DNA of 64,000 bases from Luteimonas sp. S4-F44. Its GTDB lineage: Bacteria; Pseudomonadota; Gammaproteobacteria; Xanthomonadales; Xanthomonadaceae. Below, in pieces: positions 49,319 through 60,507 of this stretch. The notes beneath the pieces were generated by a model. That model did not search any database, had not been told where the DNA came from, and saw nothing but the letters and a program-made list of their open reading frames with translations. How positions within the stretch are numbered: position 1 is the stretch's first letter; each line of letters begins with the position of its first letter. The position numbers and the translations under genes are program-made. The stretch lies in NCBI RefSeq assembly GCF_022637415.1, contig NZ_CP093340.1, positions 868,001-932,000 of the forward strand, written 5' to 3'.

Positions 49319-50274
49319 GGCGCGCCCCGCTCGAGGAACTGCGAGTGCCGAGCCAGGAACGCCGCCGCCGGGTCCAGGCCCTTGGTGCGCAGCACATGCG
49401 TGCGTGTCGCGGCCTCGGCGAGCACCGCCAGGTTGCGGCCGGGCATGACCGGCAGCGTGATCAGCGGCACGTCCAGGTCGAGCACGCGGCGGATGCCCAG
49501 GTCGCCGGTCAAGCGCACCATGCCATCGCTGTCGCCGGCCAAGGGGTCGGCGTTGGGCCGGCTCAGGTGCACGATCAGCCGCAAATACTTGTTCCGCTTG
49601 ACCGCGGTGTCGCCGAACATCTCGCGGATGTTGAGCACGCCCAGTCCGCGCAGTTCCAGCAGGTCCTGCAGCAGCTCGGGGCAGGCGCCGTCGAGCACGT
49701 CCGGTGCGATCTGGGTGAACTCGGGCGCATCGTCGGCAACCAGGCGGTGGCCGCGGGTGATCAGCTCCAGTGCCAGTTCGCTCTTGCCCGATCCCGACTC
49801 ACCGGTGATCAACACGCCGATCGAGTAAATCTCCATGAAAACCCCGTGCAGCGTGATCCTGGGCGCAAGCACGCGCGCCAGGTGGTACTGCAGCAGGTTC
49901 AGCAGTTCGTGGCCGCGCTTGGGCGAGCTCCACAGTGGCGTCTGCGATTCCTCGGCCGCCTCGCGCAGGTCCTCGGGGCAGGGCTGGTCCTTGCTGATGA
50001 CCAGCGCCAGCGGGCGGTACTGGACGATGCGCTCGATGGTCTCCCAACGCAGCCGCGAATCCAGTCCGTCGAGCCAGGCCAGCTCTTCGGTGCCCAGAAT
50101 CTGTACCTTGTTGGGATAGATGATGTTGAGGTAGCCGGCGAGCGACGGGCGGCGGGCGATCGTCTCCACCGCCTCGAGCGAGCGTTGCGCGCCATGCTGG
50201 CCGGCCAGCCAGCGCAGCCCCAGTCGATCGTGCAACTGCGCGAACAGCTCCTGCGCTTCGATGGTCGCGTTCAT
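49315..50274 (-). CDS. hprK: HPr kinase/phosphorylase
   Basis: A 319-residue bifunctional enzyme that phosphorylates or dephosphorylates HPr at Ser46. Walker A is GESGSGKSE (158-166), the conserved capping loop lies in LVADDAPEF, and the C-terminal signature [15 protein letters not shown] is present. It overlaps ptsN and rapZ by ATGA at each end. HprK is typical of Gram-positives but is common in this gammaproteobacterial lineage, where it accompanies a sugar-permease-free PTS. Confidence 0.94.
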   Translation of the reverse strand: MNATIEAQELFAQLHDRLGLRWLAGQHGAQRSLEAVETIARRPSLAGYLNIIYPNKVQILGTEELAWLDGLDSRLRWETIERIVQYRPLALVISKDQPCPEDLREAAEESQTPLWSSPKRGHELLNLLQYHLARVLAPRITLHGVFMEIYSIGVLITGESGSGKSELALELITRGHRLVADDAPEFTQIAPDVLDGACPELLQDLLELRGLGVLNIREMFGDTAVKRNKYLRLIVHLSRPNADPLAGDSDGMVRLTGDLGIRRVLDLDVPLITLPVMPGRNLAVLAEAATRTHVLRTKGLDPAAAFLARHSQFLERGAP

Positions 50275-50744
50275 GCGCTGGCCGCAGTCGATTGCCCGAC
50301 ATCGTCGAGCAGCAGCGCCTGCAACGCGTGGCGGTCGTGCGCGCCGCGCAGCGCGTCGCGGAAGGCGGCATCGGAGAAGCGCTCCACCAGGCCCGAGAGG
50401 AACTGCAGGTGCTGCTCGACCAGGTGTTCGGGCACGCACATCGCAAAGACCAGGTCGACCGACTCGCCGTCCGCGGCGCCGAAGTCGACCGGCGACGACA
50501 GCCGCAGGAAGGCGGCGCGCGGCTCGTGGAACGCGCCGCTGCGTGCATGGGGAATCGCCACGCCGCGTCCGATACCGGTGCTGCCCAACTGCTCGCGTTC
50601 GCGCAGGGCGCGGCCGAGCAGTGGGGTCATGGTCGGCGAATTGCCGGACAGCAGGCGTGCGGCCGAATCCAGCACAGCGTCGCGGGAACCGGGCGCGACC
50701 AGCATCACGATGCGGTCGGCCGAGAGCAGATCGGAAAGAGGCAT
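50271..50744 (-). CDS. ptsN: PTS IIA-like nitrogen regulatory protein PtsN (EIIA-Ntr)
   Basis: A 157-residue EIIA of the fructose/Ntr family. The phospho-His is H66 in GVAIPHAR. It lies after the hpf gene and a strong hairpin, and overlaps hprK by ATGA. It regulates nitrogen and potassium responses by its phosphorylation state, usually fed by PtsP/NPr; here the local EI and HPr could feed it. TAGACT about 45 bases upstream could be a -10 box. Confidence 0.92.
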   Translation of the reverse strand: MPLSDLLSADRIVMLVAPGSRDAVLDSAARLLSGNSPTMTPLLGRALREREQLGSTGIGRGVAIPHARSGAFHEPRAAFLRLSSPVDFGAADGESVDLVFAMCVPEHLVEQHLQFLSGLVERFSDAAFRDALRGAHDRHALQALLLDDVGQSTAASA

Positions 50745-50892
50745 GCCGAGCGGGCTCGAGGACGGGGCGTGGGGCCAGCAGTCTAGCCCGATTCGACACG
50801 GTGTCGTCGCAGCACGCGGTCCAGGCCGTGGCGGGCGTGTCGCCTGCGGCCCGCGAGAGGGGATACGGGCGGCGCCCCGGCCCGTCGGTGTC

Positions 50893-50918
50893 GGCCGGCC
50901 GCGTCGCCGCGGCCGGCC
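50893..50918 (-). terminator. Strong hairpin between hpf and ptsN
   Basis: A perfect 11-bp GC-only stem (GGCCGGCCGCG and its complement) with a four-base loop, 12 nt downstream of the hpf stop on the minus strand. There is no following T-tract, so it could be a partial terminator or an RNA-stabilising element that separates rpoN-hpf expression from the PTS genes. Confidence 0.5.
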
Positions 50919-50930
50919 AGGGCTATACGA

Positions 50931-51257
50931 TCAGCCGAACGTGCCGTCGCGCGCGGTGTTCTCGCCGCGATGGTGGTCGACGATCTTCTTGCGATGCTTG
51001 ACGACGATCCGGTCGAGCTTGTCGGTCAGCAGGTCGATCGCGGCGTACATGTCGATCGCGCTGGCGTCGACGTGCTGCGTCTTGCCGGCGATCGTCAGCG
51101 TCGCCTCGGCCTTGTGGTCGGGCTTCTCCAGGCTGAGCTGGACGCGGACCTCCAGCGGGCCGTCGAAATGCCGGGAGAGCTTCTGCAGCTTGGTCTCCAC
51201 GTACTCGCGCAGTGCGGGCGTCACTTCGATCTGATGGCCATGGGTCTCGACGTGCAT
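50931..51257 (-). CDS. hpf: Ribosome hibernation promoting factor (short HPF)
   Basis: A 108-residue protein of the short HPF/RaiA family that binds the decoding site of idle ribosomes. The EVTPALREYVETKLQKL start and VDASAIDMYAAIDLLTDKLD block match the family. No long C-terminal dimerisation domain is present. AAGGAGG lies six bases before the ATG, which decides the start over an in-frame TTG two codons upstream. It follows rpoN by 135 nt as in enterobacteria. Confidence 0.95.
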   Translation of the reverse strand: MHVETHGHQIEVTPALREYVETKLQKLSRHFDGPLEVRVQLSLEKPDHKAEATLTIAGKTQHVDASAIDMYAAIDLLTDKLDRIVVKHRKKIVDHHRGENTARDGTFG

Positions 51258-51392
51258 CGGCAACCTCCTTCAAGGTAGGAAACGGACCGTGCGCTGATGT
51301 CGCGGCGGTCCGGGTTCAGAGTAGCGCGGCCGGCGTGGCTGACAAGCGGCCACGGGTCGCACCCTTAGGGACCATCGTGCAGGGCGGGAAGT

Positions 51393-52841
51393 TCAGGCGA
51401 TGCGAACGCGGTCGTGCGACGAGGCGATCTGCATTGCCTCGCGGTATTTGGCCACGGTGCGACGCGCGACCGGCACCCCGGCCGCCTTGAGCAGATCGGC
51501 CAGGCGCGCATCCGACAGCGGTTTGCGTGGATCCTCGGCGTCGATCAGGCCGCGGATCATCTGCTGGATCGCGGTGCTCGAAGCCTCGCCGCCGCCTTCG
51601 GTGCCGATGCCCGATGCGAAGAATGTCTTCAGCGGCAGGGTGCCGCGCGGGGTGTGCACGTACTTGCGCGCGACCGCGCGCGAGACCGTCGACTCGTGCA
51701 TGCCGATCTCGTCGGCGACCTCGCGCAACGTCAGCGGCCGCAATGCGCGTTCGCCGAACTCCAGGAACCCCGATTGCTGGCGGACCAGGCAGCGCACGAC
51801 CTTGAGCAGGGTTTCACCGCGTGCCTCGAGATTGCGCAGCAGCCAGCGCGCCTCCTGCAGCCGCCCGCGCAGATAGCCCGCATCGCTGCTGCAGGCGTGT
51901 TCGATCATGCGTTCGTAGCCGCGGTGGATCGTCAGCCGCGGATGCTGGCGGCCGGCCAGCGTCACGCGCCAGACGCCGTTGTGACGGCTGATCACGCAGT
52001 CGGGGGTGACGTAGTTGTCGTGCGGCACGCCGCCGATCCGTGCGCCGGGCCGCGGGTCGAGGCTGCGCAGCAGTTGCAGCGCGGTCTGTGCCTGCTCGAG
52101 CGTGTGGCCCAGTGCATCGGCCAGACCCTGCGGGCCGAGCCTGGGCAGTCGCTCGATATGCGTGGTCGCCGCCTGCAGCGCGATGGCGCGCGCAGGGGTG
52201 TCGGCGGGCAGCGCCTCGAGTTGCAGTCGCAGGCACTCGCCCAGGTCGCGCGCGCCGACGCCGGGCGGGTCGAAGCGCTGAATCCGGCACAGCACCGCGG
52301 CGATCTCCGCCTCGGTGGCGCGGGTTTCGGGCAGCAGCGCCTCGGCGATGCCCGCGAGCGTTTCGCGCAGGTAGCCGTCGTCGTCGATCGCATCGATCAG
52401 CGCGATGCCGATGTTGCGGTCCCGTGGCGAGACCGGGCTCAGATGCCACTGCCAGGACAGGTGATCGCGCAGGTCTTCGGACTGGACGATGCGGTCGGCG
52501 GGATCGCCATCGCTGTCGCTGTCGGCCTCGCCGCGCTGCCCGCCGGACGTCTGCCAGCCATCGTCACCGTCCCAGACAGGCGCTGCGCCCGCGTCGCCGT
52601 GTGTCCGGTCCGGTGCGTCGGGCGTGTCGTCGGCGGCGGCCGAGCCATCGCTGCGCTCGCCGGCGCTCGATGGGGCCAGCGTCGGGGCCTCATCCCAGTC
52701 GAGCAACGGATTGCTCTCGACCGCAGCCGCGATCTCGGTTTCCAGTTCCACCGCCGAGAGCTGCAGCAGATGCAGCGCCTGACGCAACTGCGGCGTCAAG
52801 ACCAGGTGCTGCCCCTGCGATGTCTGCAACCGTGGCTTCAT
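51393..52841 (-). CDS. rpoN: RNA polymerase sigma-54 factor
   Basis: A 482-residue sigma-54. It has region I (RLQTSQGQHLVLTPQLRQAL), a long acidic Ser/Asp-rich region II, the core-binding domain, the HTH in TLREVADEIGMHESTVSRA, and the C-terminal RpoN box ARRTVAKYRE. It recognises -24/-12 promoters with enhancer-binding proteins. It follows lptB after 36 nt in the conserved lpt-rpoN-hpf-ptsN order. Confidence 0.97.
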   Translation of the reverse strand: MKPRLQTSQGQHLVLTPQLRQALHLLQLSAVELETEIAAAVESNPLLDWDEAPTLAPSSAGERSDGSAAADDTPDAPDRTHGDAGAAPVWDGDDGWQTSGGQRGEADSDSDGDPADRIVQSEDLRDHLSWQWHLSPVSPRDRNIGIALIDAIDDDGYLRETLAGIAEALLPETRATEAEIAAVLCRIQRFDPPGVGARDLGECLRLQLEALPADTPARAIALQAATTHIERLPRLGPQGLADALGHTLEQAQTALQLLRSLDPRPGARIGGVPHDNYVTPDCVISRHNGVWRVTLAGRQHPRLTIHRGYERMIEHACSSDAGYLRGRLQEARWLLRNLEARGETLLKVVRCLVRQQSGFLEFGERALRPLTLREVADEIGMHESTVSRAVARKYVHTPRGTLPLKTFFASGIGTEGGGEASSTAIQQMIRGLIDAEDPRKPLSDARLADLLKAAGVPVARRTVAKYREAMQIASSHDRVRIA

Positions 52842-52877
52842 CGTCCCCGGATCTCCATGGCCGGATACGCGGACACG

Positions 52878-53597
52878 TTACAGACGGAAGGAATCCCCCA
52901 GGTACACGCGGCGCACGTCCGGATCGGCCAACAGCGCCTCGGGCGCTCCCTGCGCGAGCACGCCGCCATCGCTGAGGATATACGCGCGGTCGCAGATTCC
53001 CAAGGTCTCGCGGACGTTGTGGTCGGTGATCAGCACCCCGATACCGCGTTCCTTGAGATGGGTGACGATGCGCTGGATCTCGCCGACGGAGATCGGGTCG
53101 ACGCCGGCGAACGGCTCGTCGAGCAGGATCATGCGCGGGTTGGCGGCGAGCGCGCGCGCGATCTCCACCCGACGGCGCTCGCCGCCCGACAGGCTGGCGC
53201 CGGCTTGGTCGGCGACGTGGCTGATCTGCAATTCGTCCATCAGATCGGCCAGTGCCTTGTCGCGCCCCGGCTTGTCGAGGTCCTCGCGCAGTTCGAGCAC
53301 CAGCATGATGTTGTCGGCCACGCTGAGCTTGCGGAACACCGAGGGTTCCTGCGGCAGGTAGCCGACGCCGCGCTTGGCGCGGGTGTACATCGGCTCGGCG
53401 GTGATGTCGTGACCATCGAGTACGATGCGCCCGGCATCGGCCGGCACCAGACCGACGATCATGTAGAAACAGGTGGTCTTGCCAGCGCCATTGGGGCCGA
53501 GCAGGCCGACGACCTCGCCCGCCTCGAGCGTCAGCCCGAACTCCTTGACGACCTCGCGCTGTTTGTAGCGCTTGCGCAGCCCCTCGGCGACGAGCAT
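52878..53597 (-). CDS. lptB: LPS export ABC transporter ATPase
   Basis: A 239-residue ATPase of the LptB2FG complex that powers LPS extraction from the inner membrane. Walker A is GPNGAGKTT, the signature [15 protein letters not shown], Walker [13 protein letters not shown]. The ATG overlaps the lptA stop by one base (TGATG), so the two are coupled. Confidence 0.97.
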   Translation of the reverse strand: MLVAEGLRKRYKQREVVKEFGLTLEAGEVVGLLGPNGAGKTTCFYMIVGLVPADAGRIVLDGHDITAEPMYTRAKRGVGYLPQEPSVFRKLSVADNIMLVLELREDLDKPGRDKALADLMDELQISHVADQAGASLSGGERRRVEIARALAANPRMILLDEPFAGVDPISVGEIQRIVTHLKERGIGVLITDHNVRETLGICDRAYILSDGGVLAQGAPEALLADPDVRRVYLGDSFRL

Positions 53598-54163
53598 CAG
53601 CGGCCGCCCTCCTGCGTAGGCTGGGCGGCCGGCTGCGCGGCAGGCGTGGCGGCCGGCTGTGCCGGCTGGCGGTTACGCGGCTCGAACTGCATGCGCACGC
53701 GCCCCTGGCCCTCGCCACCGCCCTGCACCTGGCCGGTGGACATGTTGTAGACGATCCGCTCGCCCTCCATGCGGCCGCGGCCGGGCTGGTTGACGATCGC
53801 GTTGCCGGTCAGCACGACGGTGTCGTTGGGCATGTTGTAGTCGGCCTGGGCGGCGGTGGCGTCGACCCAGCCGCCGTCGTCCATCTGCTGCTTCATCTTG
53901 ACCGGGCCGCCGGTGAGGATCACCCGTTGGAACTCGCCGCCGTGGCGGCGCACGTCGGCACGGCTGGCCTGGATCTCAAGCGTGCCCTGGCTGATCGTGA
54001 CGCCGTTGGTGAACAGGCAGGGCAGTTGTTCGTTGCTGACCGAGCAATCGCTGCCGCCGGCATCGACCGACAACGTCTGGTTGCGGTCGGCCGCCTTGGC
54101 CAGGACGGCGCCGGGCACCAGGGCCAGGACGAGGAGCAGGCTAGCGGCGGGAATTGGGTTCAT
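53597..54163 (-). CDS. lptA: LPS transport periplasmic protein
   Basis: A 188-residue OstA-like beta-jellyroll protein with a Sec signal (cleavage near VLAK) that forms the periplasmic LPS bridge. The core has [14 protein letters not shown] and [21 protein letters not shown]. The C-terminal 25 residues are a Gln/Pro/Ala-rich tail with repeated QPAxP units, not part of the fold. Overlaps lptC upstream by 23 nt and lptB downstream by one. Confidence 0.94.
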   Translation of the reverse strand: MNPIPAASLLLVLALVPGAVLAKAADRNQTLSVDAGGSDCSVSNEQLPCLFTNGVTISQGTLEIQASRADVRRHGGEFQRVILTGGPVKMKQQMDDGGWVDATAAQADYNMPNDTVVLTGNAIVNQPGRGRMEGERIVYNMSTGQVQGGGEGQGRVRMQFEPRNRQPAQPAATPAAQPAAQPTQEGGR

Positions 54164-54704
54164 TGCGGAATTTGACCTGGGAAAGGAGTTCGATCCGCCC
54201 CGACTCGAGATCGGCGCGCATGCCCGTGCCCTGCATTGTAGAGCCGGGCTGGACCACGTCCACGAGTGCGTCGGAGGCGGCCTGGTTGCGTTGCGGGAAC
54301 ACGTCGAGCGCTTCGGTACGCATCGTCGTGGGGCGCGGCGCACCGTCGGGGCTGGTCGCGGTGACCTCGCCGCGCAGACGCACCAGTTCGTTGTCATCCG
54401 AGACCCAGCCGGTCTTGGACCGGACCTGCCAGTGGCCGCCGGACTCGGCAGGGATGTTGAACACCGGGGTGACCAGTTCCAGCGTGCGCGCGCCCGGGGT
54501 CTGCTGCAGTTGCGGCGCCTGCACTGCGAACGCTTCGCGGCCGTCGCTGTCGAGCGCGACGAGGTCGAAATCACGCAGCAGGTAGTCGGTGCGGGTGTCG
54601 GCGGGACCGTCGACGGTCAACCGGTCCTTCTGGCGCCAGGCCGACCAGCCCGACACCAGTGCGCCGGTGAGCAGCAACAGCGTCAGTCCCAGGCGCCAGT
54701 TCAC
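54141..54704 (-). CDS. lptC: LPS export protein LptC
   Basis: A 187-residue bitopic inner-membrane protein that receives LPS from LptBFG and passes it to LptA. One N-terminal membrane helix (LGLTLLLLTGALVSGW) precedes the periplasmic jellyroll, with DYLLRDFDLVALDSDG and the LPS-contact region. The start is GTG, overlapping the kdsC stop as GTGA. Confidence 0.92.
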   Translation of the reverse strand: MNWRLGLTLLLLTGALVSGWSAWRQKDRLTVDGPADTRTDYLLRDFDLVALDSDGREAFAVQAPQLQQTPGARTLELVTPVFNIPAESGGHWQVRSKTGWVSDDNELVRLRGEVTATSPDGAPRPTTMRTEALDVFPQRNQAASDALVDVVQPGSTMQGTGMRADLESGRIELLSQVKFRNEPNSRR

Positions 54705-55270
54705 GAGACCCGCCCGTCGGCGTGGATCGTCGCCAGGCGCCCCTGTGCGTGCAGGATCAGGTCGCACAGTTCGCGGCCCGCGCCGCGCCCGCCCGGCGCG
54801 CGGGTGCGCCAGTGCGCGGCCGAAACGGCGCAGGCGTTGGCGTCGGCCGGGGCCACTGCGAGGCCCGCCTCGCGCATCGCGCCGACGTCGGCCAGGTCGT
54901 CGCCCATGAACGCAACCTGGTCGTCGTCCAGGCCGAGTTCGGCGCACAGCGCGACGACCCGGGCCCGCTTGTCGGCGACGTGCACATGCGCCTGCACGCC
55001 GAGGTCGGCGGCGCGGCGCTCGACGATGCCGCCCGGGCGCGCGGTGACCATTGCCACCGTGATTCCGGCCTTGCGCAGCAGCACCAGGCCCTGGCCATCG
55101 TGGACGTGGAAGGTCTTGATCTCGCGCCCCTCGCTGTCGAAGCCGAGCCCGCCGTCGGTCAGCGTGCCGTCGACGTCGAAGCAGGCCAGGCGCACGCGCG
55201 CCGCGCGCGCGAGCACATCGGGCGGCACGTGGTCGAAAAGAGAGGCGGGCATCGGCGTCGTTCTGTCCAT
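54701..55270 (-). CDS. kdsC: 3-deoxy-D-manno-octulosonate 8-phosphate phosphatase
   Basis: A 189-residue HAD phosphatase. The nucleophile motif is DVDGTLTDG (D32, D34), followed by VTARPG and GDDLADV. Removes phosphate from Kdo-8-P for LPS core synthesis. Coupled to lptC. The ATG at residue 7 is an alternative start. Confidence 0.95.
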   Translation of the reverse strand: MDRTTPMPASLFDHVPPDVLARAARVRLACFDVDGTLTDGGLGFDSEGREIKTFHVHDGQGLVLLRKAGITVAMVTARPGGIVERRAADLGVQAHVHVADKRARVVALCAELGLDDDQVAFMGDDLADVGAMREAGLAVAPADANACAVSAAHWRTRAPGGRGAGRELCDLILHAQGRLATIHADGRVS

Positions 55271-55285
55271 GAATGGAGAGTGGGG

Positions 55286-57966
<2,681 letters not shown>

Positions 57967-57968
57967 CG

Positions 57969-58268
57969 ATGGCGTTTCGCGGTCGCATGTCGAGCCGGCG
58001 GGTCGCGCTGTTCGCGACGCTTGCCGTGGTGCTGCTGGCGCTGGGCTGGATGCGCTACACCGGCGCGGCGGCCTTGAGCGGGATCGAGTTCAAGGACATG
58101 GACTGGAACGAGGACGGTGAATTGACCCGCAGCGAGGTGCTGCAGGGCTTCTTCACGATCGTCGCCGTGCGCACGACCGACGGCACCCGCAGTTGCGTCG
58201 ACTACCGCCGACGCGGCTCGGGCGAATCAATCCGCGTCGAATGCCGGACCACGCCCACCGCGCCGTAG
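57969..58268 (+). CDS. EF-hand membrane mini-protein
   Basis: A 99-residue protein not recognised as a named family. An N-terminal membrane helix (about residues 12-29) is followed by one canonical EF-hand calcium loop: D45, N47, D49, E51 and E56 at positions 1, 3, 5, 7 and 12. The rest is polar and ends in an Arg/Pro-rich tail. It follows murA by two nt and is probably translated with it. A role sensing calcium at the envelope is possible but unproved. Confidence 0.72.
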   Translation: MAFRGRMSSRRVALFATLAVVLLALGWMRYTGAAALSGIEFKDMDWNEDGELTRSEVLQGFFTIVAVRTTDGTRSCVDYRRRGSGESIRVECRTTPTAP

Positions 58269-58278
58269 CAAGGGGGCG

Positions 58279-58309
58279 GCGTGCGATTTTGCTTCGCGAA
58301 ATTGCACGC
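58279..58309 (+). other. Hairpin downstream of the EF-hand gene
   Basis: A 13-bp imperfect stem (GCGTGC... with GCACGC, two G-T pairs) closed by a CTTCG-type loop. First of three hairpins in a row before the convergent DUF3108 genes. Confidence 0.5.
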
Positions 58310-58313
58310 TGAC

Positions 58314-58330
58314 CCCGGTTTCGACCCGGG
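58314..58330 (+). other. Short stem-loop with TTTCGAC loop
   Basis: CCCGG paired with CCGGG around a seven-base TTTCGAC loop. It resembles a tRNA T-arm but has no cloverleaf around it. Confidence 0.4.
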
Positions 58331-58357
58331 CGGTTTGCCGTCATCGCGCCAATAAAC

Positions 58358-58380
58358 AAGGCCCCGCAGTGCGGGGCCTT
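58358..58380. terminator. Strong bidirectional terminator
   Basis: A perfect 10-bp AAGGCCCCGC stem with a three-base loop, between the converging murA-operon and DUF3108 genes. The A-rich left flank reads as T-rich on the minus strand, and CTTATT follows on the plus strand. Confidence 0.85.
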
Positions 58381-58402
58381 ATTCGTGCTGCGTCAGCGGC
58401 GC

Positions 58403-59119
58403 TCAGTTCACCGATTGCAGGCGCATGTCGATATGGTCGCTGCCGTCGCGGCGCTGCAGCAGCCGCGCCGGCACCGGCAGGTCGTCGACGATCCACGCCA
58501 CGATCTGGCGCCGCCCGTCGGTGCGCACCACCTTGGTGGCCTGCAGCGTGCGGCCGCCGACGGTCACCGCCTCGGTGCCCTGGCGCTCGAACACCTGGCG
58601 CTTGCTGCGGCCGTCCTCGACAAGGCGATAGCGCAGCGGCGAGCGGCCGGCCTGCACGTCGCGCACCAGCACCAGGTTCATCAGCATGCCGTCCAGGTCG
58701 CCGGTCTGCAGCTTCACCGGGCCGCCCTGGTCGTCCTTGACGTCGCCGCTCCAGCGCGCCTCGCCGGCGTTCCAGTCGTAGGTCGCGTTGACACTGCGAC
58801 GCTTGACCAGCATCGCCGCCAGGCCCGACTCGCCGCGCTGGGAGTCGGTGCTGCTGATCGGCCGCCACTGGTCGCCGTTGGCTTCGAACACCGTGCTCTG
58901 CTCGAGCCGGGCGCCGGCACCTGCGACATTGAGGCTGTACTTCCAGCGCTCGCTGCCTTCGCGGGCGAGCTTCATGTCGGCCTGCCCACGCAGACCCATG
59001 AAGGTCGTCTGGTAGGTCGCAGTGAAGGGCTCGAGCGCCAGCGCCGGTAGCGTGGCGAGCGACAGCAGGGCGGCGCCGCAGGCGGCGAGCAGGCGGGGGC
59101 GGCGGGTCGTCTGGGGCAT
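58403..59119 (-). CDS. DUF3108 periplasmic protein (copy B)
   Basis: A 238-residue protein with a Sec signal (cleavage near LALE). The mature part is a beta-rich DUF3108 domain (FTATYQTTFMGLRGQAD at the start, RLLQRRDGSDHIDMRLQ at the end). The function is unknown; an outer-membrane or envelope-polymer role has been suggested for the family. It begins one nt after copy A stops and was probably made by tandem duplication. AAGGAG lies before the ATG. Confidence 0.87.
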   Translation of the reverse strand: MPQTTRRPRLLAACGAALLSLATLPALALEPFTATYQTTFMGLRGQADMKLAREGSERWKYSLNVAGAGARLEQSTVFEANGDQWRPISSTDSQRGESGLAAMLVKRRSVNATYDWNAGEARWSGDVKDDQGGPVKLQTGDLDGMLMNLVLVRDVQAGRSPLRYRLVEDGRSKRQVFERQGTEAVTVGGRTLQATKVVRTDGRRQIVAWIVDDLPVPARLLQRRDGSDHIDMRLQSVN

Positions 59120-59120
59120 C

Positions 59121-59837
59121 TTAAGGAACTCCTTGGTATTCGACGAGGCGCAGGTCGATCGCGTCTTCGCCGTCTTCGCGTTGCAGGATGCGGATGGGGG
59201 TGGGAACGCCATCGGCGATCCAGACGATCATCTCGTCATTTCCGCCGTTGGTCCGTGAAACCCGCAACGCCGAATAACTGACGTCGGCGACCTGGATGAT
59301 CTCCGGCTCGGGCGCGGTGAGGTAGGCATAGTCGCGCGCGCGGCCACCGTCGACGAAGCGGTACTGCAGCGCCGCACCCGGGGCGGCGTCGCGGACGATC
59401 GCCAGGTTGATCAGCAGCGCGCTCATGTCGCCGGGCTGCAGCGGCACCGGGGCACGGCGGCGCTTGCTGATGTCGCCGGTCCAGGTCGCAACGCCCTTCG
59501 TCCAGTCGTAGACGCCTTCGGTACGGCGGTTGAACAGCACCGCCGCCTTGCGCAGCGTGTGCTGGGTCAGTGGGCGGAAGGTCTCGCCGACGAGGTCGAA
59601 GCGGGTGCCCTGCTCGACGTTCAGCCCGAGAATGCCGGCGAACCCGCGGTTGCCACGGATGCCCAAGTCGATCTGCCAATTTGGCCCGTCGGGCTGCAGG
59701 CGCATGGTGGCCGTGCCCGCCTGGCGGCCCTGGTACCAGGCCTCGTAGGTCGCGACGAACGGCTGCAACGGCGCCGCCCGCCCGACGGGCATCCAGGCGA
59801 TCAGCAGGCCGGCGACGAGGGCGAGGAGAGGGCGCAT
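59121..59837 (-). CDS. DUF3108 periplasmic protein (copy A)
   Basis: A 238-residue paralogue of copy B with its own signal peptide (cleavage near GRAA). The same domain layout: FVATYEAWYQGRQAGTATM, VYDWTKGVATWTGDI, ending IRILQREDGEDAIDLRL. It starts 10 nt after purN on the same strand. Confidence 0.87.
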   Translation of the reverse strand: MRPLLALVAGLLIAWMPVGRAAPLQPFVATYEAWYQGRQAGTATMRLQPDGPNWQIDLGIRGNRGFAGILGLNVEQGTRFDLVGETFRPLTQHTLRKAAVLFNRRTEGVYDWTKGVATWTGDISKRRRAPVPLQPGDMSALLINLAIVRDAAPGAALQYRFVDGGRARDYAYLTAPEPEIIQVADVSYSALRVSRTNGGNDEMIVWIADGVPTPIRILQREDGEDAIDLRLVEYQGVP

Positions 59838-59847
59838 TCGGCGGCCA

Positions 59848-60507
59848 TCATGGGAAGCGCTGGTTGGCTGCCAGCTGAAGCGGGGCCGCCGCGGTCCGGC
59901 CGTCGATCTGCACCGCGCCGGCGGCGTTCAGCCGGACCCGGCCGGCGGCGATCCAGCGCAGGGTCTCCAGCAGCAGCGGATGCTCGCGCGCCAGCACCCG
60001 CTGGGCGAGTGCGGCCTCGTCGTCGCCGGGCTGCACCGGGACACGCGCCTGGGCGATCACCGGGCCCCCGTCGAGGTCGGCGGTCACGAAATGCACGCTG
60101 GCCCCGTGCTCGCCGACGCCGGCCGCCAACGCCTGGCGATGTGTGTGCAGGCCCTTGAAGGCCGGCAGCAATGAAGGGTGGATGTTGATCATCCTGCCTG
60201 CGCGCCCTTCGACGGCCGCGGCGCCGATCAGCCGCATATAGCCGGCGCAAACGATGAGGTCGGGCGCGGCGGCGTCGATCGCCGCGAACAGTGCGACGTC
60301 GTGGGCGTGGCGGTCGGCGTGGTCACGCGGGCGGACGGCCTGTGCCGGCACCCCAGCGGCTTGCGCGCGTGCCAGCGCACCGGCATCGCCGCGGTCCGAC
60401 CACACGCCGGCAACTGTCGCGTCGAGTGTGCCGGCGGCGATCGCGTCGAGGATCGCCTGCAGGTTGCTGCCCCGGCCCGAAGCGAGCACCGCGATGCGCA
60501 GCGTCAT
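59848..60507 (-). CDS. purN: Phosphoribosylglycinamide formyltransferase
   Basis: Adds a formyl group from 10-formyl-THF to GAR in purine synthesis. 219 residues. ASGRGSNLQ at the N-terminus, INIHPSLLPAFKGLHTH with the active-site Asn and His, and VTADLDGGPVI with the catalytic Asp. Overlaps the upstream membrane-protein gene as ATGA. Confidence 0.95.
   Translation of the reverse strand: MTLRIAVLASGRGSNLQAILDAIAAGTLDATVAGVWSDRGDAGALARAQAAGVPAQAVRPRDHADRHAHDVALFAAIDAAAPDLIVCAGYMRLIGAAAVEGRAGRMINIHPSLLPAFKGLHTHRQALAAGVGEHGASVHFVTADLDGGPVIAQARVPVQPGDDEAALAQRVLAREHPLLLETLRWIAAGRVRLNAAGAVQIDGRTAAAPLQLAANQRFP

Noticed and set aside
58311..58331. CCCGG-TTTCGAC-CCGGG resembling a tRNA T-arm
   Set aside because: No acceptor, D or anticodon arm can be drawn around it and no CCA follows.
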